Below the pieces are notes generated by a model that was not told where the DNA came from, did not search any database, and saw nothing but the letters and a program-made list of their open reading frames with translations. A stretch of DNA of 64,000 nt from positions 18,374 to 82,373 of the forward strand of contig JYOD01000080.1 of the NCBI GenBank assembly GCA_000955785.1. Direction: 5' to 3'. Source of the DNA: Burkholderiaceae bacterium 16 (lineage in GTDB: Bacteria; Pseudomonadota; Gammaproteobacteria; Burkholderiales; Burkholderiaceae). The stretch's first letter is position 1. Each line of letters begins with the position of its first letter. The translations under genes and the position numbers were made by a program. Positions 35,315-43,231 of the stretch are shown here, in pieces.

Positions 35315-36427
35315 TCAGCGCGCCAGCCAGTCGGCGAGTACGGCGTCGGTATGCTCGCCGCGACGGGGAATCGCCCCCGGCGCGCCGGCGGGTGTCCCGG
35401 AAAAACGTGGCGCCGGATTCGCCTCCAGTACGCCGCGCTCGCGCGTGTAGACGCCGCGCGCCTGCATATGCGGATGGTTCGCCGCTTCGTCCGGGCTCAG
35501 CACCGGCGCATAGCAGGCGTCGGTGCCTTCCAGCAGCGCGCACCAGGCATCGCGGTCGCGGCTGGCGAAGAGGACAGCCAGGCGTTCGCTGAGCTGGGGC
35601 CAGGTGGCACGGTCGTATTGATTATCGTAGGCCGGATCGGCATCCAGGCCGAGCTTCTCGCGCAATTGCAGGTAGAACTGCGGTTCGACCGGACCGATGG
35701 AAATATGGCGGCCGTCGGCGCAACGATAGGTCTTGTACCAGTGCGAACCGTCCAGCAGGCTCGTACCGCGCGAACCATGCATCCTGCCGGACGCCATCAG
35801 CCCGTGCAGCAACGTCATCATGTGGGCGCTGCCATCGACGATGGCGGCGTCGACGACCTGGCCCTTGCCGGTCGTGCGCGCGCTTGTGATGCCAGCCAGC
35901 AAGCCCACGGCGAGGTACATGGCACCGCCGCCGATATCCCCGACCAGGCTTGGCGGCGCCACCGGGGCTTCGCCGGGCTGGCCCGCGTACCAAAGCGCGC
36001 CGGACAGCGCGATGTAGTTGATGTCGTGTCCGGCGGCATGGGCGAGCGGCCCATGCTGGCCCCAGCCTGTCATGCGTCCGTACACCAGGCGCGGATTGCG
36101 TTGCAGGCAGGGTTCCGGGCCCAGCCCCAGCCGCTCCATCACGCCGGGGCGCATGCCTTCGATCAGGGTATCGCACTGTCCGACCAGCTCCATCACGGTG
36201 GCCACGCCAGCCGGCGTCTTCAGATCGATGGCCACGGCGCGTTTGCCGCGCCGCGACAGCGCATGCTGGCTCAGGTCCGGCTCTTGCGCGCCGGTTTGCG
36301 TGCGATCGATCACGACAACGTCCGCGCCCAGGTCGGCCATCAGCATGCCGCAAAATGGACCGGGACCGATGCCCGCCATCTCCAGAACCCGGATGCCGGC
36401 CAGCGGGCCGACCCTGTTTGATTTCAT
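35315..36427 (-). CDS. Alpha-methylacyl-CoA racemase
   Basis: The 370-residue protein is a family III CoA-transferase-fold enzyme of the racemase branch. The block GHDINYIALSGAL contains His134, and LVGDIGGGAM contains Asp164; these correspond to the His/Asp pair that moves the alpha proton in bacterial and mammalian alpha-methylacyl-CoA racemases. Length is normal for the family. It lies between a small unknown gene and an AMP-forming ligase in the iclR-led unit. It would interconvert the R and S forms of 2-methylacyl-CoA so that the S form can enter the acyl-CoA dehydrogenase step. Confidence 0.87.
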   Translation of the reverse strand: MKSNRVGPLAGIRVLEMAGIGPGPFCGMLMADLGADVVVIDRTQTGAQEPDLSQHALSRRGKRAVAIDLKTPAGVATVMELVGQCDTLIEGMRPGVMERLGLGPEPCLQRNPRLVYGRMTGWGQHGPLAHAAGHDINYIALSGALWYAGQPGEAPVAPPSLVGDIGGGAMYLAVGLLAGITSARTTGKGQVVDAAIVDGSAHMMTLLHGLMASGRMHGSRGTSLLDGSHWYKTYRCADGRHISIGPVEPQFYLQLREKLGLDADPAYDNQYDRATWPQLSERLAVLFASRDRDAWCALLEGTDACYAPVLSPDEAANHPHMQARGVYTRERGVLEANPAPRFSGTPAGAPGAIPRRGEHTDAVLADWLAR

Positions 36428-36481
36428 TGTGTTGTCTCCATATGGATTGGACCCCGAACCAGGGGGTCGCGCCGCGGCCTG

Positions 36482-36856
36482 TCAACGAAAGGACGGCTCA
36501 GGCATGGGGCCCGGCATGCGGGCCCGCGCCACGCCGACCATGCGGCGGTGCGCTGCCCAGAACAGGACGCGCAGGGAAAAACCCCGGGGCCCCGCCATGG
36601 CCTGCCTGCATTCATCCGCATGCAGTTCCACCACAATCCCGAGTTCCGCCGCCGCCGCGTAGCAGAGGATCTTCAGGCGCGGGTCGCTGGCGCGAATGCG
36701 GCTGTCGATCATCTGCCGCAGCGTCAGGCTGTAGGCATGGGGGTCGCCGCCACGTGCCGAACTGGCCGCGCACTGCTGCAGGTGCCGGCTGAACTGCCGG
36801 ACTTCCTGCCGCAGGTCGATGAGCCCCTCCATGCGGGATGGGGATAGCTGTGGCAT
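36482..36856 (-). CDS. Small protein of unknown function
   Basis: I do not recognise this 124-residue protein. It is predicted to be mostly helical, with an Arg/Gln-rich N-terminal part (LIDLRQEVRQFSRHLQQC) and no signal peptide or membrane segment. It fills the space between the racemase and the citryl-CoA-lyase-like gene in the same direction, which supports it as a gene, but the ribosome-binding site is weak and a spurious frame in GC-rich DNA is possible. Confidence 0.45.
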   Translation of the reverse strand: MPQLSPSRMEGLIDLRQEVRQFSRHLQQCAASSARGGDPHAYSLTLRQMIDSRIRASDPRLKILCYAAAAELGIVVELHADECRQAMAGPRGFSLRVLFWAAHRRMVGVARARMPGPMPEPSFR

Positions 36857-36913
36857 ATCGTCAATCCCGCATCGGCGCCATGCCGCGGGCAGCAGGGCGC
36901 ATGGAAGTTGCCA

Positions 36914-37684
36914 TCATGGCAGCACGTTGCGCGGGTCGTCCTTCAGCACCAGCTGCCAGGCTTCCCGTGCTATGGGCGCGCTCTTTTCCTCCATCACATG
37001 GGCCAGCAGACCGGCCGAGCGGCCCACCAGCGACAGTCCGCGCGCGATCAGCGGATCGAGGCCCATGGCCGCGACCACGGCCGCGATCGCACCCACCGCA
37101 TTGAGCGGCAGTGGCTTGTTCTGCTCCTTGGTCAGCACCTGGCCGATGGCGTCCATCAGGCGCCAGTGCACGCCGTAGTAGCCATTGGCGCGCGACAGTT
37201 CGCGCAGTGTCGGCACGCGCGGATCGCCATCGACGTGGATCGGGTGGCCGACGCCGTAAATGGCACGGCGCTGTTCCTTGTGGCGGCGGATCACGTTGCG
37301 CGCCGCCTCGAGGACCTGCTCATCGGTGGCGTCGTTGGTCAGCTCGCGGGCGCCCTCGATCAGCATCTCCGCGCCGTTCTGCATGGTGCCGAGGAAGACG
37401 CTGCCGGCGCCCAGCAGGCCCGCGGCAACCGCGCCCTGGAGCGCCTCGGGTGCGCCAATGTAGGTCAGGCGCGCCGCCAGCGAGCTGGGCGTGATGCCGT
37501 GGTCGGCCGTGGTCACCAGCAGGGCATTGACCATGACCTTTTCCTGCTGGCTGGGCAGGCGCGCCAGGGTGGTGTGGAAGATCATGTCGACAAAGTCGAA
37601 CTTGCCGATGATCTCGGTGGCGAGGTTCAGGCCCCGCACCATGATGGTGTCGGTGGTCGTGTAGCCGATTTCAGTCTTTACCAT
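36914..37684 (-). CDS. Citryl-CoA-lyase-like protein (citrate-synthase C-terminal fold)
   Basis: The 256-residue protein corresponds to the lyase part of citrate synthase/ATP-citrate lyase. The block IYGVGHPIHVDGDPR near residue 140 keeps the His and DPR of citrate synthase. By eye the other two catalytic positions look altered: the HGGA segment reads MQNGAEM, and the segment matching NVDG reads NAVG. Its ATG overlaps the stop of the ADP-forming ligase gene by 7 bp, so the two are tightly coupled. Citryl-CoA lyase cleaves a 3-hydroxy-3-carboxyacyl-CoA. The real substrate here may be a methyl-branched analogue, or the protein may have another function. Confidence 0.75.
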   Translation of the reverse strand: MVKTEIGYTTTDTIMVRGLNLATEIIGKFDFVDMIFHTTLARLPSQQEKVMVNALLVTTADHGITPSSLAARLTYIGAPEALQGAVAAGLLGAGSVFLGTMQNGAEMLIEGARELTNDATDEQVLEAARNVIRRHKEQRRAIYGVGHPIHVDGDPRVPTLRELSRANGYYGVHWRLMDAIGQVLTKEQNKPLPLNAVGAIAAVVAAMGLDPLIARGLSLVGRSAGLLAHVMEEKSAPIAREAWQLVLKDDPRNVLP

Positions 37685-39822
37685 TGGGAAGGCTCCATTC
37701 CTTGATACGAGAGGACAGCGTCCAGCGCGGTCACTCCTTGTCCTTGCGGCCGGACCGCAAGCGGGTTGATTTCCAGTTCGTCGACCTGGCTGGCATGCCT
37801 GACGACGAAGTCGCTCAGCTTGACCAGCGCATCGACCAGCGCGTCGATATCGCACGCGGGCTGGCCACGATGGCCATTGAGCAACTCGTAGCACCGGGTC
37901 TCGGCGATCATCTGCCGCGCCGACTTCGGCGTTAGCGGCAGCAGGCGCCGGCTGACGTCCTTGAACAGTTCGATGCTCACGCCGCCCAGCCCGAAAGTGC
38001 AGATGTGGCCGAACACGGGATCGCGGTGAATGCCGACCACGGCTTCCACGAAGGGTGAGGGCAGCATGGGCTCCACCAGCACACCTTCGATCTCGCCGGG
38101 CGCGCACGCCTTGCAGCCGTTGGCATGTATCGCCTCAAACGCGGCCTTGGCGTTGCTTTCGGATGCAATACCCAGGCATACGCCGCCGATATCGGTCTTG
38201 TGGGTTATCGCGGGGCTGACGATCTTCATCACCGCCTTGCCGTTCGCCACGTCGCGGAAGGCCTGCGCGGCCTCGTCGGCGGAGCGGGCTACCACGCCCT
38301 CAGGCACGGGGATGCCGGCCGCTTCCAGCAAGGCCTTGGTCCTGGCTTCCGACAGGTTCGCCGTGGTTTTGGCTTCGCCCACGGCGCCAAGGGGCAGCCA
38401 CGCCTGGTCGAATTCGGCGCGCCAGCGGCCATATTCGATAAAGCGCTTGACGGCCAGCACGGTGTTGCCGATGGCGCGCATGGGCATCAGGCCGCCATCG
38501 ATCATGGTGCGGTGGCCTTCGCCCGTGCGGTCGCTCATCCAGACCGGCACGATGGGTGTCGTCACTTCGCCCTGCACCTTGACCAGGCTTTCGCCGAGCA
38601 GGACGGTGGTCTGGCCGTACTCGACCGGAATCGGCACCATCACCAGGTCGGTATTCGGATCGCTCGCCGTCGCCTTCAGGGTGGCGTAGCTGACTTCCGA
38701 ATTGACCAGCACTTCCGCCGTGACGTCGACAGGATTGTCGACGGCGGCATAGCCGGGCAGTGCCTTCTTCAGCGCGGCGATCGTCTCGGGCGCGAACTCG
38801 GCCAGCTTCAGGCCGGCGGTGCCGACCATGTCGGAGGCGAGCGCGGCGGTGCCGCCCGAGAAGCTATATACGGCAAGCTGTTCGCGGCCGGTGGGCGTCG
38901 CCCTGGACAGCAGCGAGGCGACATCGATCAGCTCGTCGATGTCATCGACCTCAATGATGCCCAGCTCGCGGAATACGGCGGTGTTGATCTCGGCGGAGCC
39001 GGCAATGGCGGCCGTATGCGACTGGGCCGCCCTGGCGCCGTACTCGGACTTGCCGACCTTGATCGCCACGATCGGCTTGCCGCGGCGGGCCGCGTGCAGC
39101 GCGGCGGCCATGAAGCGGGGACCGTTGCGCACGCCTTCCAGGGTGGTGACGATGACCTTGATATCGGGCGCGTCCGCCATGTAGTGGATGAAGTCGCTGA
39201 CTTCCAGATCGACTTCATTGCCGCCGGAGCACCACAGCCCGATACCGACGCCGCGGTCCATCGACTGGATGAACGAGCGTCCGAGCCCGCCGCCCTGCGT
39301 GGCCACGCCGATCGGGCCGGGGCGCCGGTCAATGCGCCAGGCCGGCGAGAACGTCAGGCCAAGGCGTGCGTTCATATTGTTCAGTCCCGGGCAATTCGGA
39401 CCGTAGATCCGCATGCCGGTGCTGTGCGCGATCTCGCGCATCCGCGCTTCCACCGCACGGCCGGCCTCGCCGGTTTCGCCGAAGCCAGAGGTGAAGACGA
39501 TGGCGAACTTGACGCCAATCTTGCCGCAGTCGCGCAGCGTGTCGAGGACGGTGTCCGCGCGCACGGCCAGGATGGCCAGATCGGGGGCTTCCTTCAGGTC
39601 CAGCACGGAAGCCACGCAAGGCCGGCCATGGATTTCCGTGCGGCCCGGGTTGACCAGGTGCAATGCACCAGTGAATTCCGAGTACTTGGTCAGGTTTTCC
39701 AGCGTGCGCCCGCCGATGCTGTCGGGCTTTTCCGACGCGCCGACCAGCACGATCGATTGCGGCAGGACCAGCCTGGACAGGTCGGTGAAGCTCAGCGGCG
39801 AATGATCATTACCTGCGCTCAT
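37678..39822 (-). CDS. ADP-forming acyl-CoA ligase, second copy
   Basis: The 714-residue chain has the single-polypeptide layout of ADP-forming acyl-CoA synthetases: CoA-binding domain (LPQSIVLVGASEKPDSIGGR, from residue 20), ligase-CoA domain with QSHTAAIAGS for the phospho-His, and an ATP-grasp C-terminal part (KAVMKIVSPAITHKTDIGG; DELEINPLAV). It overlaps the MaoC gene upstream by 4 bp and the citryl-CoA-lyase-like gene downstream by 7 bp. Some bacteria split ATP-citrate lyase into a citryl-CoA synthetase of this superfamily plus a citryl-CoA lyase, so the coupled pair may act in sequence on a citrate-like acid. Confidence 0.88.
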   Translation of the reverse strand: MSAGNDHSPLSFTDLSRLVLPQSIVLVGASEKPDSIGGRTLENLTKYSEFTGALHLVNPGRTEIHGRPCVASVLDLKEAPDLAILAVRADTVLDTLRDCGKIGVKFAIVFTSGFGETGEAGRAVEARMREIAHSTGMRIYGPNCPGLNNMNARLGLTFSPAWRIDRRPGPIGVATQGGGLGRSFIQSMDRGVGIGLWCSGGNEVDLEVSDFIHYMADAPDIKVIVTTLEGVRNGPRFMAAALHAARRGKPIVAIKVGKSEYGARAAQSHTAAIAGSAEINTAVFRELGIIEVDDIDELIDVASLLSRATPTGREQLAVYSFSGGTAALASDMVGTAGLKLAEFAPETIAALKKALPGYAAVDNPVDVTAEVLVNSEVSYATLKATASDPNTDLVMVPIPVEYGQTTVLLGESLVKVQGEVTTPIVPVWMSDRTGEGHRTMIDGGLMPMRAIGNTVLAVKRFIEYGRWRAEFDQAWLPLGAVGEAKTTANLSEARTKALLEAAGIPVPEGVVARSADEAAQAFRDVANGKAVMKIVSPAITHKTDIGGVCLGIASESNAKAAFEAIHANGCKACAPGEIEGVLVEPMLPSPFVEAVVGIHRDPVFGHICTFGLGGVSIELFKDVSRRLLPLTPKSARQMIAETRCYELLNGHRGQPACDIDALVDALVKLSDFVVRHASQVDELEINPLAVRPQGQGVTALDAVLSYQGMEPSQW

Positions 39823-40319
39823 TGCGCTTCCCCGGGGTGGCGGCGCTTGAACAGGCAGGTGGCGGCCATTTCGGCCACCACTTCGCCGCGTTGGTTGATG
39901 CCCTTGCGCAGGAAGCCGACGATGCCGCGGTCCGGGCGGCTGGTGGCCTTCTGCTCCACCACTTCGATATCCACGTGGATGGTGTCGCCGATGAAGGTGG
40001 GCTTGGGGAACTTCAGGCGGTTCTCGAGCACGCTGAATAGTGAGCCTTCGAAGAATTGGTTGGGAATCGAGCGCGAAGTCAGGCCGGCCATGAACGACGC
40101 CACCAGCATGCCGTGGGCAATGCGCTGGCCGAAGATGGTGCTCTTGGCGTGCTCGGCGTCGACGTGAACCTTGTTGAAGTCGCCGGTCAGCGCGGCAAAG
40201 GCGGCGACGTCGGCTTCGGTGATGGTGCGCGACGAGGTGGTGTACGTCATGCCGGGAGTCAGGTCTTCCCAGTAAAGCGTGGTATTTGCGATCTGTTCGA
40301 GGATGGCGGGTTGGGGCAT
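39819..40319 (-). CDS. MaoC-like enoyl-CoA hydratase
   Basis: The 166-residue hot-dog protein has FAALTGDFNKVHVDAEHA near residue 40 with the Asp/His hydratase pair and FGQRIAHGMLVASFMAGL after it, typical of R-specific enoyl-CoA hydratases. It lies between the acyl-CoA dehydrogenase and the ADP-forming ligase and overlaps the latter by 4 bp. It would hydrate the enoyl-CoA formed by the neighbouring dehydrogenase. Confidence 0.9.
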   Translation of the reverse strand: MPQPAILEQIANTTLYWEDLTPGMTYTTSSRTITEADVAAFAALTGDFNKVHVDAEHAKSTIFGQRIAHGMLVASFMAGLTSRSIPNQFFEGSLFSVLENRLKFPKPTFIGDTIHVDIEVVEQKATSRPDRGIVGFLRKGINQRGEVVAEMAATCLFKRRHPGEAQ

Positions 40320-40349
40320 GTCTGGTGTCTCCGTATAGCGTGCCAGGGC

Positions 40350-41513
40350 TCAGGTCAGGGCGCTGATGCCCAGGATTTCGCGGCCGATGATGAGGGTCTG
40401 AATTTCCGTGGTGCCCTCGGGGATCATGCCGCCGCGGGTGTCACGGAAGATGCGCTCGATGGGGTATTCGGTGGCGTAGCCCATGCCGCCATGGACCTGC
40501 AGCGCGAGGTTCGCGACTTCGAAGGCGGCTTCCGTCGCATACAGCTTGGCGATCGAGCATTCTGTGCGCGAGTTACCGTTCTGCATGGAGCGTGCGGCGC
40601 GGTAGCCGAGCGCGCGCGCGGCCAGCGTCTTCATGGTCATGTCGACGATGTGCTTTTGCACCAGCTGGAACGAGCCGATGGGGCGGCCGAACTGCTTGCG
40701 CTGCAGCGCATACTCGGTCGACAGGTCTAGCGCGGACTGCGCCGCGCCTACCGCGCCCATCGCCACGTTCAGACGGCCGAAGTTCAGGCCGATGAGGATC
40801 TGCTTGAGGCCGTGGCCTTCGCGGCCGAGCAGGTTGGCGGCCGACACTTCGGCATTGTCGAAGGAAAACGCGGCCGTGCCGGTACTGCGCGCGAACATCG
40901 TCTCGACCGGGCGGATTTCATACGGCGTTTCGTCCCGTTCGACCAGGAACAGCGACAGTTCGCCATTGCAGGTCTCGCTGAACGTACGCGCGACGACGAT
41001 GCCGAAGTCCGCGAACAGGCCGTTGGTGATCCACAGCTTGCTGCCGCTCAGCACGTAGCGGTCGCCGCGCTTGTCGGCCCGGGTCTTGATCTCGGCCACA
41101 TTGGAGCCGACGTCCGGCTCCGAGATCGACACGAAGGTCTTGCGCTCGTTGCGCAGCAGCGGACGCATGAAGCGCGCCTTCTGGTCTTCCGTGCCGTAGG
41201 CGTTGATGATTCCGGAAACGATATTCAGGCCATTGAGCAGAATGCGCAGGGATAGCCAGCAATAGCCGGCTTCTTCCATCATCACGGCCCATGTCAGGTA
41301 GTCCAGGCCCAGGCCGCCGTCGGCTTCCGGCAGGTAGCCGCCGAGATAGCCGAAGTCCGCCAGGCCGCCGATCAGCTCGTGCGGGAAGCGCTTGTCGGCC
41401 TCGGCCTGCTGGATGCGCGGCGTGAAGTTCTCTTTCAGGTAGCGGCGGATATTGTCGCGCAGCAGTTGCTGGCTCGCATCCAGTCCGTCGACGTCAAGCA
41501 TCGGCTCAGCCAT
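40350..41513 (-). CDS. Acyl-CoA dehydrogenase
   Basis: The 387-residue protein has all normal family blocks: FVSISEPDVGSNVAEIKTRA near residue 128, LSGSKLWITNGLFADFGIV, RKQFGRPIGSFQLVQKHIVD near 270, LQVHGGMGYATEYPIERIF near 340 and PEGTTEIQTLIIGR at the end. It overlaps the SDR gene by 8 bp. Within the iclR-led unit it should oxidise the (2S)-methylacyl-CoA supplied by ligase and racemase, giving the substrate for the MaoC enzyme. Confidence 0.9.
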   Translation of the reverse strand: MAEPMLDVDGLDASQQLLRDNIRRYLKENFTPRIQQAEADKRFPHELIGGLADFGYLGGYLPEADGGLGLDYLTWAVMMEEAGYCWLSLRILLNGLNIVSGIINAYGTEDQKARFMRPLLRNERKTFVSISEPDVGSNVAEIKTRADKRGDRYVLSGSKLWITNGLFADFGIVVARTFSETCNGELSLFLVERDETPYEIRPVETMFARSTGTAAFSFDNAEVSAANLLGREGHGLKQILIGLNFGRLNVAMGAVGAAQSALDLSTEYALQRKQFGRPIGSFQLVQKHIVDMTMKTLAARALGYRAARSMQNGNSRTECSIAKLYATEAAFEVANLALQVHGGMGYATEYPIERIFRDTRGGMIPEGTTEIQTLIIGREILGISALT

Positions 41514-42255
41514 AGCGGCCTCCGGTCACGAAGAGGGTGGTGCCGGTGATGTAGCGGGCATGCTCCGACGCCATGAAGGCCACCGCGCCGGCGATGTCGC
41601 TGGTCTGGCCGGGGAAGGTCACGGCGTTCTTCGCTATCACGTTCTCGAGGATGGTGTCGTAGTTCGGCAGGCTCTTGATGTATTCGGTCTCGATATAGCC
41701 CGGGGCGATCGCGTTGACCGTCACGCCTTTGCGCGCCTGCTCCAGCGACAGCGCGCGGGTGAAGCCGACCAGCCCCGCCTTGGCGGTGGAATAGTTGGCC
41801 TGGCCCGGGTTGCCGAACAACGCGCGCGAGCTGATGTTGATGATGCGGCCCCAGCCCTTCGCATGCATGAACGGCAGCGCGGCACGGCAGCAGTGGAACG
41901 CGCCCTTGAGCGTCACGCCCAGCACCAGGTCCCAGTCGGCCTCGTCCATCTTGAGGATGGTGCGGTCCTTGACCAGGCCGGCGTTGTTGACCAATACGTC
42001 GATGCCGCCGAAGGCTTCGTGGCCCGCGGCCATCATCTTGCGTACCTGCTCTTCATCGCGCACATCGCACTGCACCGCGATGGCCTTGCCGCCGGCGGCC
42101 TCGATGCCGCGCGCGGTCGCGTCGGCCGCGTCCAGGTCAAGGTCGCTGATGACGACGGCCATGCCTTCCTGCGCCAGCATGCGCGCGGTCTCGGCGCCGA
42201 TGCCTCGCGCCGAGCCGGTGATGACCGCGACGCGATCTTTCAGTCCTAGGTCCAT
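41506..42255 (-). CDS. SDR-family 3-oxoacyl reductase/3-hydroxyacyl-CoA dehydrogenase
   Basis: The 249-residue short-chain dehydrogenase has the cofactor loop TGSARGIGAE near residue 13, NNAGLVKD near 89 and the Ser/Tyr/Lys catalytic set in NISSRALFGNPGQANYSTAK. It is FabG-like. It is the second gene of the unit, 30 bp after iclR. In a degradative context it would oxidise the hydroxyacyl-CoA formed by the MaoC hydratase. Confidence 0.88.
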   Translation of the reverse strand: MDLGLKDRVAVITGSARGIGAETARMLAQEGMAVVISDLDLDAADATARGIEAAGGKAIAVQCDVRDEEQVRKMMAAGHEAFGGIDVLVNNAGLVKDRTILKMDEADWDLVLGVTLKGAFHCCRAALPFMHAKGWGRIINISSRALFGNPGQANYSTAKAGLVGFTRALSLEQARKGVTVNAIAPGYIETEYIKSLPNYDTILENVIAKNAVTFPGQTSDIAGAVAFMASEHARYITGTTLFVTGGRYG

Positions 42256-42285
42256 CTTGTTGTCTCCACTCTTTATGGGTTGGGT

Positions 42286-43026
42286 TCAGCTGTCGGTCAG
42301 CAGCGAATTCCGGACTTCGCGCAGTGCCGCCAGGTAGTTTTCACGATGCTTTGCGATGCGTTCCGCCGGGCCCGCCAGCGAGATCCCGACCGGCTGGTCG
42401 CCCAGCCATCCCGCGACTGCCAGCGCGGTTACGCCCTCGGTGCCTTCGTCGCGCGCCTCGTACCAGCCGAGTTCGCGCCCGCGCGCCAGTTGCGCCATCA
42501 GCGGGTCGATGTCGACCACCGTATGCGGGGTGACGGCCCTGCGTTCGATGCTTTCCAGCCTTGCGCGCGCGGCCTCGGGCGGAATCAGGCCAAGCATGGC
42601 CTTGCCCAGCGCGGAGGCGTGCAGGGCAACGCGCTCGCCTACGTCCAGGATGTAGCGCAGCGGCAGCCGGCTTGGCTGCGCTGCGGCGACCTTGACGGCG
42701 GTGGATTCGAGCACGCCGAAAAAGGCGCTTTCATTGGTTTTTTCCGTCAGCTGTTCGACCGCCTCCTGGGCCAGCGTGGTCAGCGGGTCGTTCTCCCGGA
42801 TCTGGCGCGCGGTCTCGAACAGGCGGCCGGTGGGGTAGAAGCGGCGCGTGCGCGACGTCCGCATCAGGTAGCCCAGCGAATGCAAGGTGTGCAGCAGGTC
42901 GGAGGAACTGCTCTCGGCGACCGCCAGCAGGCGCGCCATGTCGGAGTTGGAGAGCTCGCGTTTTTCGCGGGCAAACACCTCAAAAACGGCCATGGTTCGG
43001 CTGGCAGCTGGGATCAGGGTGGGCAT
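42286..43026 (-). CDS. IclR-family transcriptional regulator
   Basis: The 246-residue protein has an N-terminal winged helix-turn-helix (LSNSDMARLLAVAESSSSDL, residues 25-44, then LLHTLHSLGYLMRT) and an IclR effector domain with VGERVALHASALGKAMLGL near residue 128. Its promoter TTGACC-16 bp-TATAGT lies inside an inverted repeat, suggesting autorepression. The gene heads a ten-gene unit running to 32523 with only short gaps, and it is divergent from a Bug gene. Confidence 0.92.
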   Translation of the reverse strand: MPTLIPAASRTMAVFEVFAREKRELSNSDMARLLAVAESSSSDLLHTLHSLGYLMRTSRTRRFYPTGRLFETARQIRENDPLTTLAQEAVEQLTEKTNESAFFGVLESTAVKVAAAQPSRLPLRYILDVGERVALHASALGKAMLGLIPPEAARARLESIERRAVTPHTVVDIDPLMAQLARGRELGWYEARDEGTEGVTALAVAGWLGDQPVGISLAGPAERIAKHRENYLAALREVRNSLLTDS

Positions 43027-43051
43027 GCTCGGGTTCCTGGAAGATGATTGG

Positions 43052-43150
43052 CTACGATATATGGGATAACTATACGGGATTTCGTAGTTAGGTCAAGAAA
43101 TAAACCGCTTGTAAATACGATATGCAGAAGTACACTACGGCAATTCGTAG
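43052..43150. promoter_or_regulatory. Divergent iclR/Bug promoters with CTACG...CGTAG inverted repeats
   Basis: This stretch is strikingly AT-rich. For iclR (minus strand) TTGACC at 43096-43091 and TATAGT at 43074-43069 are 16 bp apart. CTACGA (43052-43057) and TCGTAG (43082-43087) flank this -10 box. For the Bug gene (plus strand) TTGTAA (43109-43114) and TACACT (43131-43136) are also 16 bp apart, and a second repeat CTACG-GCAATT-CGTAG (43135-43150) covers the start region. TACGATAT also occurs at both places. The repeats are good IclR operator candidates. Confidence 0.65.
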
Positions 43151-43231
43151 AAAATTCGCTATCAATTTGCGAGAAAAGAGGTGTTGTTAGCACATTTAGT
43201 GACGTAAACACCATATATAGGAGGCTGACGA

